Source: Paenibacillus cellulosilyticus
GTDB taxonomy: Bacteria > Bacillota > Bacilli > Paenibacillales > Paenibacillaceae
Direction: 5' to 3'
Assembly (NCBI RefSeq): GCF_003182255.1
Contig: NZ_QGTQ01000008.1
Location: 124,001 to 188,000 of the forward strand
Length of the DNA: 64,000 bases
The notes under the pieces are model-generated. The model did no database searches and had not been told where the DNA came from. It saw only the letters and a program-made list of their open reading frames with translations. The position numbers and the translations under genes are program-made. Each line of letters opens with the position of its first letter. Positions within the stretch are counted from its first letter, which is position 1. Below are positions 28,491-37,862 of the stretch, in pieces.

Positions 28491-28519
28491 AATCGCTAGG
28501 AAATGACATGGAAGCGATT
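28491..28519 (-). terminator. Second of two tandem terminators
   Basis: Minus-strand AATCGCT and AGCGATT arms are followed by TTTTTGATT. It backs up the hairpin just upstream and isolates the strong promoter at 28344 from the DUF1801 operon. Confidence 0.6.
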
Positions 28520-28528
28520 AAACAAAAA

Positions 28529-28545
28529 AGCCCCGATCAGGGGCT
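28529..28545 (-). terminator. Intrinsic terminator
   Basis: Minus-strand AGCCCC-TGATC-GGGGCT is followed by TTTTTTG, a compact and typical terminator. Its 5' arm is contiguous with the tRNA-like fragment. Confidence 0.75.
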
Positions 28546-28583
28546 CGAACGATGATCACGCTATTGAGCTACGTCTTCATTCC
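28536..28583 (-). other. tRNA-like fragment without an anticodon arm
   Basis: The minus strand reads GACGTAGCTCAATAG, like a tRNA D arm, and then CATCGTTCGAGCCCC, like a tRNA T arm. Only about 12 bases lie between them and there is no acceptor-stem partner. It could be a degraded tRNA gene or a chance likeness. It is not a functional tRNA. Confidence 0.3.
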
Positions 28584-28714
28584 TACAGAAAATGTAAAGA
28601 TTTTTAACGAAAGCTTACAAGTTCACAAACTGTTCAATGTCGATGTTAGATTGAAAGCGATTTAATTTACTTCTCCCGAAAAGAACGTCTTGCGCGCGAT
28701 GGGCGGTAGTTGAT

Positions 28715-29056
28715 TTATAGTGTGCTAGAAGCTTGTTTGACTAGATCATTGAGCATGCTTTTGTCAATCTGTTGACCGCTGCGGAACTTGATCGTCTTTC
28801 GTTCAGGCGGGCCGTCGAAAAGCCCTTCGGGCAGCTCCAGCTCTGTCGCATTGAAGATCGTGAAGCTCACCGCGTCCTTCGAGGTCGAGATGACGGCAGC
28901 GTACTTTTTGTTCCTCAGAAAATGAGGCTTATTGTACTGCATTCGCTCCTGTACATCGGGGATCGCGTTGTGCACTACTTGGCGCAGCTCGTGGCACAAA
29001 CTTGCTTGCCATGGCTCTTTGACCTTCTCAATAAATTCGATAACTTCTTGGCTCAT
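28715..29056 (-). CDS. DUF1801/YdhG-like small protein
   Basis: This 113-residue protein starts MSQEVIEFIEKVKEPWQ, eight bases after GAGGGG. It carries the DUF1801 pattern QERMQYNKPHFLRNKKYAAVI. Upstream in-frame ATGs would overlap the sigma gene and lack a site. Relatives include YdhG and frataxin-like Fra, so iron handling has been suggested for some members, but this is not shown here. It follows an ECF42-type sigma gene and a YciI gene, and such clusters often carry extra small soluble proteins of this sort. Confidence 0.82.
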   Translation of the reverse strand: MSQEVIEFIEKVKEPWQASLCHELRQVVHNAIPDVQERMQYNKPHFLRNKKYAAVISTSKDAVSFTIFNATELELPEGLFDGPPERKTIKFRSGQQIDKSMLNDLVKQASSTL

Positions 29057-29084
29057 GTTGAAATTCCCCTCTCGATTCCTTGTA

Positions 29085-30341
29085 TTAGTCTGCACTGCAC
29101 TCCGCAGCACGTTTCAACAGTAATACTCGTTCCTTCTCATTGCGCGCTAAGTTAGCAGCTCGTTTGAATGCTAAACACGCTTCAGTCTTACGGCCCAGCT
29201 TCATTAGGAAGTCCCCACGTACGCTCGGCAACAAATGATAGTTCTTCAGCGACGGTTCTTCCATTAACGTATCTAGTACTTCAAGTCCGATCGCAGGTCC
29301 AAACGCCATGGATAACGCCACTGCGCGGTTCAGTTCGACGACAGGTGAGGGTGCTGCTTGTGATAGTGCATCGTATAACGCTGAGATTCGTACCCAATCC
29401 GTCTCCGATGACGTACGTGCACGAGCATGGCATGCTGCAATAGAGGCTTGGATGAGATAGGGACCAAACGCTTTGCCAAGACGCTCTGCCCGCGAGATTG
29501 CTGCTCCCCCCCGCCGAATTAGCAGGTGATCCCACAGCGCTCGGTTCTGGTCCAGAAGCAGGATGGGTTCTCCATCCTGTCCTACTCTTGCTCTGAATCT
29601 AGATGATTGAATCTCCATAAGTGCTGCAAGTCCATGGACTTCAGGTTCATCGGGTGCAATCTCGGCCAAAATTCGTCCTAGTCGCAGCGCCTCACTGCAC
29701 AGCATTGGTCGAATCCAGCTTCCTCCAGAAGATGCGGCGTACCCTTCGTTGAACATGAGATAGATGACCTCGAGTACAGATGATAACCTCGCTGCGAGCT
29801 CGGCCTTCGGCGGTAATTCGAATGGAACATTCGCTGCTGCTAGCGATCGTTTCGCACGAACAATGCGCTGCGCGATGGTAGCTTCCGGGACGAGAAAGGC
29901 ACTGGCGATTTCTTCGGTCGTCAGTCCGCCTAACAGCCGAAGCGTAAGCGCGACCCGCGCATCGGTGGATAGAATCGGATGGCATGTCGTAAAGATGAGT
30001 CGAAGAAGATCATCTCCAATCGGGTCGTCCAGCGCCTCATCCCAATCCGGTTCGCGCTGCCGATCGATCTCCCAGCCCAGCTCCTCGTATTTGCGGTCAC
30101 GCAGCTTGTTCCTCCGCAGGTGATCGATTGCTCGACGTTTCGCGGTTGTCATTAGCCACGCTCCAGGATTATCCGGTATCCTAGTTTCTGGCCATCGTTC
30201 CAGCGCGATAATAAGCGAGTCTTGCGCCAAATCTTCGGCAAGCCCCACATCCCGCACCATTCGTGCCAGACTGGCGATAATCTTAGCGGATTCGATTCGC
30301 CAGATTCCATCGATGACGCGGTGGACGTTGCGTTCATTCAC
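29085..30341 (-). CDS. ECF42-type RNA polymerase sigma factor with long C-terminal extension
   Basis: This 418-residue protein has sigma region 2 at residues about 20-90 (DVGLAEDLAQDSLIIALERW), region 4 at 130-180 (LTTEEIASAFLVPEATIAQRI), and then a 230-residue helical tail with tetratricopeptide-like helices (LYDALSQAAPSPVVELNRAVALSMA). This layout defines ECF group 42, in which the tail, not a separate anti-sigma, is thought to control activity. It overlaps the YciI gene by four bases (ATGA), and a DGPF/YciI partner is the group's hallmark. Confidence 0.92.
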   Translation of the reverse strand: MNERNVHRVIDGIWRIESAKIIASLARMVRDVGLAEDLAQDSLIIALERWPETRIPDNPGAWLMTTAKRRAIDHLRRNKLRDRKYEELGWEIDRQREPDWDEALDDPIGDDLLRLIFTTCHPILSTDARVALTLRLLGGLTTEEIASAFLVPEATIAQRIVRAKRSLAAANVPFELPPKAELAARLSSVLEVIYLMFNEGYAASSGGSWIRPMLCSEALRLGRILAEIAPDEPEVHGLAALMEIQSSRFRARVGQDGEPILLLDQNRALWDHLLIRRGGAAISRAERLGKAFGPYLIQASIAACHARARTSSETDWVRISALYDALSQAAPSPVVELNRAVALSMAFGPAIGLEVLDTLMEEPSLKNYHLLPSVRGDFLMKLGRKTEACLAFKRAANLARNEKERVLLLKRAAECSAD

Positions 30342-30772
30342 GATCTAGGCTTCCTTGTCACCTGCTCTTGTATTTGATTTAACTGGGCTAATGTTTCTGG
30401 GTCTTGCGTCAATTCCGATAACTCGAACACTTGACGAAGCTCGATCTGTCCTTCTCCGAATCCGTGCGGATCCGGCATGCGCATGGCCCACTCGATAGCC
30501 TCTTCCCTTGATTTCACTTCAATTAAAGTAAACCCTGCGATGATCTCCTTCGTTTCCGTGAATGGGCCGTCTAGTACTTTAGGCTTCCCGCCTGGTTCAG
30601 GGTAAGAGATGCGGATGGCACTCGAAGTAGGATGAAGCCCATCTGCCGCAACCAACACGCCAGCCCTCGCCAACTCCTCGTTATATCTCGCCATAGCCTC
30701 CAACATATTTGGATCTGGCTTTACTCCGTTCTCGGAATCATGCGTTGCTTTTACGACCATCATGAATCTCAT
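30338..30772 (-). CDS. YciI-like DGPF-domain protein
   Basis: This 144-residue protein starts MRFMMVVKATHDSE, eight bases after GGAGGA. The motif LDGPFTETKEIIAGFTLIEV and the segment EAIEWAMRMPDP are diagnostic of the YciI/DGPF family. These dimeric alpha-beta barrels accompany ECF42 sigma factors. Their biochemical role in such operons is unsettled. It is the first gene of the sigma/DUF1801 operon. Confidence 0.92.
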   Translation of the reverse strand: MRFMMVVKATHDSENGVKPDPNMLEAMARYNEELARAGVLVAADGLHPTSSAIRISYPEPGGKPKVLDGPFTETKEIIAGFTLIEVKSREEAIEWAMRMPDPHGFGEGQIELRQVFELSELTQDPETLAQLNQIQEQVTRKPRS

Positions 30773-30913
30773 CTTCAATCTCCTCCATGTGTTCCTATAT
30801 TTGCTTACTATATTCACAACGAACGAGAGACAACGAAATCGACAGATTGAAAAATATTTTCCAAAACTTTTTTCAACGTGCACGACGGCTATCCCTTTTT
30901 AATTGACAAAAAA

Positions 30914-30933
30914 GAGCCGCATGAAAGCGACTC
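30914..30933 (-). terminator. Terminator of the DegV gene
   Basis: Minus-strand GAGTCGC and GCGGCTC (one G-U pair) with a 6-base loop are followed by TTTTTT. Confidence 0.75.
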
Positions 30934-30970
30934 GACTCGTAAGCTGATATATTCTATTTCCCTTAATGCC

Positions 30971-31813
30971 CTATTCAAAATAATACATGAACCCAATCGC
31001 GCCGACACCAGTGTGCGTGCTGATGATGGGTGTTGTGTCCTCGATCTTGAAACGATCGAATCCCGTTAATTCAGCGATTGCTTCTTTCAGCTTTGCTGCT
31101 AATTCATCACCTTCTGCATGAACGAGACCTACCGAACGAATCGCTTTGCCTTTCACGTCTTCCGCAAATTGCTTTGCCAGGTGGGACACGATTTGAGCGC
31201 GGCTTCTCACCTTCGCGACGGGATTGTATACGCCGCCTTCAAGCGATGCGATGATTTTGATCTTGAGCAGCGAACCGATCCAGGCAGCGCCTTTGCCGAT
31301 GCGTCCGCCCTTCACTAAATTGTCCAGCGTATCGACTACGACAAACAGTCGAGTTTGCTCACGTATGACATGAAGTCTTGTCAGTATCTCATCGACCGAC
31401 TTGCCTTCCTGCACCATCTTGGATGCTTCGAGGACTTGGAACGAGAGTGCTTTCGTAATATATCGTGAATCCACGACTGTTACTTTCGTATCTGTCATTT
31501 CGGAAGCCATCTTGGCGGAGTCTACGGTGCCGCTCATTCCACCCGTCATATGAATGGAGATGACTTCGCTTCCATCGGCTCCAAGGCGGTCGTACATTTC
31601 CATAAACGCGCCTGCTGATGGCTGAGACGTCTTCGGCAGCGTATCGGACGCTTTCATTTTCGCTATAAATTCCGTAGGTGTAATAGTCACTCGATCAATA
31701 TAATGCTCATCACCGATGGAGATGGTTAAAGGGACGACCTCAATTCCGTATTGCTGCAGTTCCGCTTCGGATAAGTCAACCGTCGAATCGGTTACGATCT
31801 TGATGTTTGGCAT
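30971..31813 (-). CDS. DegV-family fatty-acid-binding protein
   Basis: The protein has 280 residues from MPNIKIVTDSTVDLS, which follows AGGA. The motif TDSTVDL, the segment SIHMTGGMSGTVDSA with the Thr/Ser that grip the lipid carboxylate, and DTLDNLVKGGRIGKGAAWIG identify DegV. In Gram-positive bacteria such proteins (FakB) present a fatty acid to the kinase FakA for phospholipid synthesis. Several paralogues per genome with different lipid preference are normal. No FakA gene is nearby. Confidence 0.92.
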   Translation of the reverse strand: MPNIKIVTDSTVDLSEAELQQYGIEVVPLTISIGDEHYIDRVTITPTEFIAKMKASDTLPKTSQPSAGAFMEMYDRLGADGSEVISIHMTGGMSGTVDSAKMASEMTDTKVTVVDSRYITKALSFQVLEASKMVQEGKSVDEILTRLHVIREQTRLFVVVDTLDNLVKGGRIGKGAAWIGSLLKIKIIASLEGGVYNPVAKVRSRAQIVSHLAKQFAEDVKGKAIRSVGLVHAEGDELAAKLKEAIAELTGFDRFKIEDTTPIISTHTGVGAIGFMYYFE

Positions 31814-31880
31814 GTGTGAGTTCCTGCTTTCGAATGAATTAAGCTTATCCACTATCATACGACATAGGAGCAAATACGTC

Positions 31881-33071
31881 TCAATTATTTGTGACTTCCG
31901 TACTAGACGAGGAGGTTGGTTGTTTCAGGTCGTATTTATATTCTGTAGAAGGACCGTCGAATCCATCAATGGCTATAAATCGGTGAATGAATTTCAGTGT
32001 ATCTCCATCTCTTCCGAGGAATGTTAGGTCATCGGAGTAGCCATCCTTCTCGATCATACGCTGCTCCATCAGCGGCAGCAATTCTTTATACAGATAAACG
32101 GTTGATTGATCATTCAAGGAATAGAGCACGTGCAAATGATTGGCAACGGTCTGGAACAAAATGATATCCTGATCGGCATATACGATCGTTGCCTGCTCTC
32201 CCAGAATTCCAACGTAATCGATCGCCTTCTCAATCGTACCGTCCGGGCGAACCCATAGCACCTGGTCCCCGTCAGGCAAGAGGATATAATCACCGGCTTG
32301 CACCGTTCGATCATGCTCCATATCGGTTGCCGTTTGCCGGACGAGTTCTCCTTTATAGAACAACAAATGGTAGGTTTTGTATTGATCAGAAGACCGAGAT
32401 TCATAATGATCGTTCACTGTAATTACAATATTGTCCTCCGATACCATTTCTGCATAAGCAGAGAAGCGATCGTCACCTAACTTGCCGATTGCAGCGATTT
32501 GTCTTGGATGTTCATCCCCTTCGCTCATATACAACTGCCCTTCGGTCTGGTTAATCCACACCGTAATATTCTCGTTCGGATAACCCTTGAAGTAACGCCC
32601 CTTATAATCGAAATCGATTGTTCTCGTCTTCGCATCATAGGTCACTCGTTGACCGAGCAGAGACGCAAGCTCACCTAGCGCTAGATAGGGCTTACCGTTC
32701 AGCATCGTGAGGATCGGACCGCCGCGCTTCATCTTCGCTCCATTGAGCGTGATCCACGAGGAATCTTGCGTCAATACGGCTGTGATGTCAGGATTCTGAA
32801 TAAGCAGCGAGCCATCTTTCTGGCGCACGAATTTGATATCCCAGAACATTAATTCGGAATCAACGAGACTGAGATAGTAATGGCCTTTCTGCTGAAGCAG
32901 CGGAAGTCTAAGCGTGCGTTCTACTCCAATGTTGTCGCCGAAATTCAAATGAACTTCTGAAACTTGCGGCTTCGCTTGTGCGGAGGATGCCATCTCCGCG
33001 TGACCGCTCACTCCACTGGAGGCGATCATAATAGAACTAGCAATGAACAGCTTAAGTGTTTTCGTAGACAT
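31881..33071 (-). CDS. Secreted protein with a copper-amine-oxidase-N-like domain
   Basis: The protein has about 396 residues from MSTKTLKLFIASS, after AAGGGGA. A Sec signal peptide covers residues 1-25. Residues about 40-160 resemble the Cu_amine_oxidN1 stalk fold that Paenibacillaceae use widely (LNGAKMKRGGPILTMLNGKPYLALGELASLLGQ, then VTYDAKTRTI). The rest is beta-rich and unfamiliar. No catalytic residues were recognised. It is probably an extracellular or wall-associated protein of unknown role. Confidence 0.75.
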   Translation of the reverse strand: MSTKTLKLFIASSIMIASSGVSGHAEMASSAQAKPQVSEVHLNFGDNIGVERTLRLPLLQQKGHYYLSLVDSELMFWDIKFVRQKDGSLLIQNPDITAVLTQDSSWITLNGAKMKRGGPILTMLNGKPYLALGELASLLGQRVTYDAKTRTIDFDYKGRYFKGYPNENITVWINQTEGQLYMSEGDEHPRQIAAIGKLGDDRFSAYAEMVSEDNIVITVNDHYESRSSDQYKTYHLLFYKGELVRQTATDMEHDRTVQAGDYILLPDGDQVLWVRPDGTIEKAIDYVGILGEQATIVYADQDIILFQTVANHLHVLYSLNDQSTVYLYKELLPLMEQRMIEKDGYSDDLTFLGRDGDTLKFIHRFIAIDGFDGPSTEYKYDLKQPTSSSSTEVTNN

Positions 33072-33214
33072 ACTATTTCCCCTTATATGAGTCTCTTTTT
33101 CTAGATGTTTAGAACAATCGACATCCATTATATGTATATTGACGTTGCGTATCTATATAAGTTGCATCCTAACCGAAATGGCTGATTTGCGATTATATGA
33201 GGCAGCACAAAAAA

Positions 33215-33237
33215 AAAGCCGCAGTGCATGCGGCTTT
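33215..33237 (-). terminator. Terminator of coaA
   Basis: Minus-strand AAAGCCGCA and TGCGGCTTT arms with a 5-base loop are followed by a run of T residues. Confidence 0.85.
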
Positions 33238-33262
33238 CAGCGGTGGTCATGCTATGTAATAG

Positions 33263-34186
33263 CTAAAACTTCTTATACAGCACCTTCTCGATTTTGTGGG
33301 CTTCCCCTTTTTTGAGAATGAGATTGGCACGACGTTTCGTAGGAAGAATGTTCTCCTTTAAGTTCACGGCATTGATCGTATCCCAAAGCTCAGCAGCTTT
33401 CTGGATTGCTTCCTCCTGCGTCAATGTAATATAGCGGTGAAAGTGTGACAGTGGATTTTGAAACGCCGTCTGTTGTAGAAGCAGAAAACGGTCAATGTAC
33501 CAGCGTTTCAGATCGTGCTCCTCTGCATCGAGGAATATGGAAAAATCAAAAAAGTCGCTTACAAATACATGGCGTGACTTATCGACTTGAAGCACATTAA
33601 TCCCTTCGACAATCACAATATCGGGTTGATCGATGATATCGACCTGATCCGGTAGGATATCGTACGTTAAATGGGAGTATATTGGCGCTTCTGCGCTACC
33701 TTCTCCGGATTTCACTTGGCGCATAAAGTTAATCAGCTTCTTGGAGTCGTAGCTTTCAGGGAAGCCCTTCCTGCTCATTAATTGTTTCTGCTCCAGCGTT
33801 TCCTTGGCATACAAGAACCCGTCTGTCGTGACGACCTGCACCTTAGGATGATCTTCCCCGCGGGATAATAAGGTTTGAAGAACTCTTGCTATTGTGCTCT
33901 TGCCGGCCGCAACGCTGCCTGCAAGCCCTATTATGTATGGCTTCTTGCTCGATGTATGATTGAGAAAAGAGTCCGTCATTTCCTGCAGATGTGCAGATGC
34001 ATGAATTCTCATTTTGATAAGGCGGATTAACGGCAAATAGATCTCTTCGACTTCTTGGAGAGATATTTTGTCATTGAACCCTTTAATGCTTTCAAGCTCC
34101 TCTTCTAGGAGCAGTAATGGGGTTTTATTGCGCAAGGCTGCCCATTGCTCTCGAGTAAAGGCCAAATAATTCGTATACTGACTCAT
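33263..34186 (-). CDS. coaA: Type I pantothenate kinase
   Basis: This 307-residue enzyme makes 4'-phosphopantothenate, the first step to coenzyme A. The P-loop GLAGSVAAGKST sits at residues 87-98, and VVTTDGFLYAKETLEQK and VIVEGINVLQV follow in the usual order. The length matches the E. coli and Bacillus type I enzymes. It stands apart from other CoA genes and is closed by a strong terminator. Confidence 0.95.
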   Translation of the reverse strand: MSQYTNYLAFTREQWAALRNKTPLLLLEEELESIKGFNDKISLQEVEEIYLPLIRLIKMRIHASAHLQEMTDSFLNHTSSKKPYIIGLAGSVAAGKSTIARVLQTLLSRGEDHPKVQVVTTDGFLYAKETLEQKQLMSRKGFPESYDSKKLINFMRQVKSGEGSAEAPIYSHLTYDILPDQVDIIDQPDIVIVEGINVLQVDKSRHVFVSDFFDFSIFLDAEEHDLKRWYIDRFLLLQQTAFQNPLSHFHRYITLTQEEAIQKAAELWDTINAVNLKENILPTKRRANLILKKGEAHKIEKVLYKKF

Positions 34187-34216
34187 GACATCCTCACCTA
34201 ATGTAGATTTGCGCGC

Positions 34217-34594
34217 TTACACATATTGCGACAATTCGATCAGATTGTGATCAGGATCGCGAACATACACAGAAAGAATCGGCCCAAGCGCTCCCGTCCT
34301 TGTCACGGGACCTTCTACGATGGTGACGTTGTGCTTATGTAAATGGCTGATCACATTCTCCATGTCCATATCCGTGATGAAGCATAAATCAGCCGATCCA
34401 GGCAGCGGATTATTCGCTTTCGGCTCAAATTCATGACCGGCCTGATGCAGGTTGATTTTCTGATTGCCGAATCGTAATGCCTTCCGCCCAGCCCCAAACG
34501 TTTCTTCTGTCATTTGCAGCACAGAGGTGTAGAACTGAATGGTTGCATCTAGGTTTCGGACGGTAAGCACAAAATGATCGAGTCTGTTTATCAT
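34217..34594 (-). CDS. VOC-family (glyoxalase-like) protein
   Basis: This 125-residue protein has the paired beta-alpha-beta-beta-beta modules of the vicinal-oxygen-chelate fold. LDHFVLTVRNLDATIQFYTS begins the first module, and DPDHNLIELSQY ends the second with its metal-ligand glutamate. Members include glyoxalase I, bleomycin-binding and fosfomycin-resistance proteins. Nothing here points to one of them. It lies directly upstream of coaA on the same strand. Confidence 0.85.
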   Translation of the reverse strand: MINRLDHFVLTVRNLDATIQFYTSVLQMTEETFGAGRKALRFGNQKINLHQAGHEFEPKANNPLPGSADLCFITDMDMENVISHLHKHNVTIVEGPVTRTGALGPILSVYVRDPDHNLIELSQYV

Positions 34595-34693
34595 ACTTCG
34601 TTCTCCTTCCGATTGTCGAGGTATTCCCTATGTTAGTCCACATCGCGGTTTGTTTCAAACTTGGCAACGATCTTAGTATGAAATTCATAGCAA

Positions 34694-34718
34694 AGAAGCC
34701 GCAACAGGTGCGGCTTCT
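34694..34718. terminator. Hairpin terminator
   Basis: AGAAGCCGCA and TGCGGCTTCT form a perfect 10-bp stem with a 5-base loop, just after the stop of the secreted protein at 34727. The U-tract is short. Confidence 0.65.
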
Positions 34719-34726
34719 ACTCTACT

Positions 34727-35302
34727 TCAGTCATTCTTCGTCGCAGACCCCATTATCGTACCTTTGTTATTCATATACCATGTTTTGAGGTTACCGTCTT
34801 TGTTATGCCCATATATCCCGAAAAACAAGGTTTGCTTTTCTTTTATTACTTTGAAGTGATAACCCTCAACAAATCCCTTGCCTGGTCTCAATCCGTGTTT
34901 CTTTGCAATCCTCACCATTTCCGTTGAATCAAGAGTAAGTTGTTCAGGGGATATCACTTCGAACCCTGGAGCAGAATCGTTAATTGCATGCTTGATCGCA
35001 ATCTTCCCTCTCTTGATGTTAAGGATCAGCGTTGCATTACGCTGTCCGTTCGTAAAGATCATATTCCAGACTTCTCTTCTTCCGTCCAATCCAATCGTTG
35101 ATTGAGGATTCGAACTCGTACTGCCAACGCTAATGATCAAGGTAAGGTTGGCGTTCGAATCCCATGTTCTAGCTTCAGCCAGACCGATTCGATATGTCTC
35201 TAATAAGGTAGTGCCTATGCCTGTCCAGGCATCTCCTCTTTTAGGTTCGATAAAGCAGTAGCTTATCAAGAGGACAACAATGAATATCCCTTTCTTGAAC
35301 AT
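34727..35302 (-). CDS. Secreted protein of unknown function
   Basis: The protein has 191 residues from MFKKGIFIVVLLISYCF, whose ATG lies 11 bases after GGAGG. The ATG six codons earlier overlaps that site. A signal peptide covers residues 1-25. The mature part is mixed alpha-beta with no motif I know. It is isolated, so the context gives no role. Confidence 0.65.
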   Translation of the reverse strand: MFKKGIFIVVLLISYCFIEPKRGDAWTGIGTTLLETYRIGLAEARTWDSNANLTLIISVGSTSSNPQSTIGLDGRREVWNMIFTNGQRNATLILNIKRGKIAIKHAINDSAPGFEVISPEQLTLDSTEMVRIAKKHGLRPGKGFVEGYHFKVIKEKQTLFFGIYGHNKDGNLKTWYMNNKGTIMGSATKND

Positions 35303-35441
35303 GAGAGGAAACACCTCCAAAACTGTTCATGTTATTTTCCTATGGAAGCATTATCCATATTCGTTGTACTTCCCTCACTCTGTGAAGAGAAGGCTTGTTT
35401 TGTTATAATCGCTCCATGTACATCGGTTAGGAGGATTATGG

Positions 35442-35768
35442 TTGCTGAAGTCGATCGTTATCTTTATTGCTGCTGGCCTTGCTGAGATCGGCGGTGGGTA
35501 TTTGGTTTGGCTGTGGTTACGGGAATCCAAGCCTGTCTGGTACGGCGTGCTTGGCGGTATCATTCTTGTATTGTATGGAATCATTCCAACGCTGCAGAGC
35601 TTCCCCTCGTTCGGCCGCGTCTATGCGGCGTATGGCGGGGTATTTATTGTATTGGCCGTGTTATGGGGATGGCTGGTGGATAAAAAAGCGCCAGATCTAT
35701 ACGACTGGGTCGGTGCTGCCATATGTATAGTCGGTGTATCCATCATGCTATGGGCACCGCGAAGCTAA
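35442..35768 (+). CDS. YnfA-family small membrane protein
   Basis: This 108-residue protein has four membrane helices. The pattern [38 protein letters not shown] and [20 protein letters not shown] is that of the YnfA/UPF0060 family, which is distantly related to small multidrug transporters. A TTG start is chosen because AGGAGG ends seven bases before it. The ATG at 35438 is in another frame. A TATAAT at 35404-35409 may be the -10 element. The function of the family is not settled. Confidence 0.9.
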   Translation: MLKSIVIFIAAGLAEIGGGYLVWLWLRESKPVWYGVLGGIILVLYGIIPTLQSFPSFGRVYAAYGGVFIVLAVLWGWLVDKKAPDLYDWVGAAICIVGVSIMLWAPRS

Positions 35769-35776
35769 TAGGTAAT

Positions 35777-35829
35777 GGGGTCAGAATGGTTCGATATCCT
35801 CACTTTGATATCGAACTCGGTCTGACCCC
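35777..35829 (+). terminator. Long two-part hairpin terminator
   Basis: GGGGTCAGA (35777-35785) pairs with TCTGACCCC (35821-35829), and inside it GTTCGATATC pairs with GATATCGAAC. GCTTTTTG follows on the plus strand. Confidence 0.8.
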
Positions 35830-35838
35830 GCTTTTTGA

Positions 35839-36411
<573 letters not shown>

Positions 36412-36502
36412 TTAGCAGTAACAAGATCGTATTCGATTTATGTTGCAAATGCAACAATATTAAGGTTCCACTTTCCGGCATAAGCCCTCGTTGTAACAAA
36501 AA

Positions 36503-36567
36503 CACCTCTAATCTTACCCATCGAATACGACAGCGCGCTGCTAGTCCGATGAGCAATAGTAGAGGTG
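36503..36567 (-). terminator. Possible terminator of the CynX-type MFS gene
   Basis: Minus-strand CACCTCTA and TAGAGGTG, 49 bases apart, are followed by TTTTTG. The loop is long and holds smaller pairings. The rest of 36373-36612 shows no gene. Confidence 0.4.
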
Positions 36568-36612
36568 AGTGTAAGCAAGATAACCGGCTGCTAACAGATG
36601 CAGTTGATTTTG

Positions 36613-37842
36613 TTATGCTCGACTTTCTGTCGAGACGTATCGGTTGCGAGCAGCTCCCAGTCCCGCAAAGAACAGGAATACAATCGCTGCTACAATCGAC
36701 AGGAGTGGTACTGTCCAATGATGCGTAAGATCATGCAGCCATCCGAACAGCATAGGACCAATCGCGGCTAGAATGTATCCGACGGTCTGCGCCATACCAG
36801 ACAGCTCGGCTGCCTCCTGTGCGTTCCTCGTTCGAAGGCTGAAGAAGATCATAGCCAAGCCGAAGGCGAAGGCACCGCCAATACCGATGACGATCGACCA
36901 TAACGGGACAAGGTTATTATTGTCCAGGAACAATCCGCCTGCACCAATGAGGAATAACACGACCGTTATAACGACGAGCCAACGTTGGTTGCTCATCCGA
37001 CTTGCGATAATAGGCACAAGGAATGTAAAGGGCAGCATGGCAAATTGCATTAATGACAGCATCCAGCCGCTCGTGTCCGCAGCCATTCCACGGCTGATCA
37101 AGATTTCAGGCAGCCATGCAGCCAGCATGTAGAAAATAATTGACTGCAATCCCATGAATGCAGTAACCTGCCAAGCAAGGCGAGATTTCCAGAAGTTTAT
37201 CTCCTTCTGTCCGCCCGATCGCACTGCTGAAGTCGTAACTGCATGCTTCGATGAACGAAGCCGCGGTCCCCAACTGAGTATCGCGACTAGCGTCAGCAAG
37301 CACCAGCAGATGAGCGCCCCACGCCATCCAAGACCTGTTGAAGCCAGTGGGATGCTGATTCCTGAGGCAAGCGCACCACATAGATTCATAGATACGGAAT
37401 AAACGCCAGTCATTAATCCAATCTTGGAGCTGAAGTCCCGCTTGACCAAGCTTGGAACGAGTACGTTAAGGACAGAAATGCCCGATCCAATCAATATAGT
37501 CCCGACAAACAAAGTGCTCGTCCAAGACAATGAACGACAGACGGAGCCGATTAATAATACGATTAATGCCGTGAAAATAACACGTTCCATGCCATACCGT
37601 CGTGCTAGTTTGGGCGCAAATGGAGACATAAGTGCAAATGCTAATAAAGGCACAGTCGTCAGCATACCTGCGACTGCATTCGTAAGTCCGGTTGATTCGC
37701 GGATATCGCCAATGAGCGGGCCGACCGACGTGATCGGCGCCCGTTGATTCGCTGCAACGAGTATGATGCTCAAGATAAGCAGCCATCCATAGGCGATGGT
37801 ATTGTTGATTCTGGAATCAACCAATGCTGATGGTTGTTTCAA
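36613..37842 (-). CDS. MFS transporter, CynX/NimT family
   Basis: This 409-residue protein has twelve predicted helices. The early segment AANQRAPITSVGPLIGDI is typical of the CynX/NimT branch (cyanate and nitroimidazole transport). MSPFAPKLARRYGMERVI is its motif A loop. The GntR-type gene lies 20 bases upstream on the same strand, so the two form an operon, and the regulator probably controls this transporter. The substrate is unknown. Confidence 0.88.
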   Translation of the reverse strand: MKQPSALVDSRINNTIAYGWLLILSIILVAANQRAPITSVGPLIGDIRESTGLTNAVAGMLTTVPLLAFALMSPFAPKLARRYGMERVIFTALIVLLIGSVCRSLSWTSTLFVGTILIGSGISVLNVLVPSLVKRDFSSKIGLMTGVYSVSMNLCGALASGISIPLASTGLGWRGALICWCLLTLVAILSWGPRLRSSKHAVTTSAVRSGGQKEINFWKSRLAWQVTAFMGLQSIIFYMLAAWLPEILISRGMAADTSGWMLSLMQFAMLPFTFLVPIIASRMSNQRWLVVITVVLFLIGAGGLFLDNNNLVPLWSIVIGIGGAFAFGLAMIFFSLRTRNAQEAAELSGMAQTVGYILAAIGPMLFGWLHDLTHHWTVPLLSIVAAIVFLFFAGLGAARNRYVSTESRA

Positions 37843-37862
37843 CGAAAAGTCCCTCCTACTTG

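Noticed and set aside
35438-35440. ATG near the YnfA start
   Set aside because: It is out of frame with the YnfA protein. The TTG at 35442 fits the AGGAGG site and the family N-terminus.
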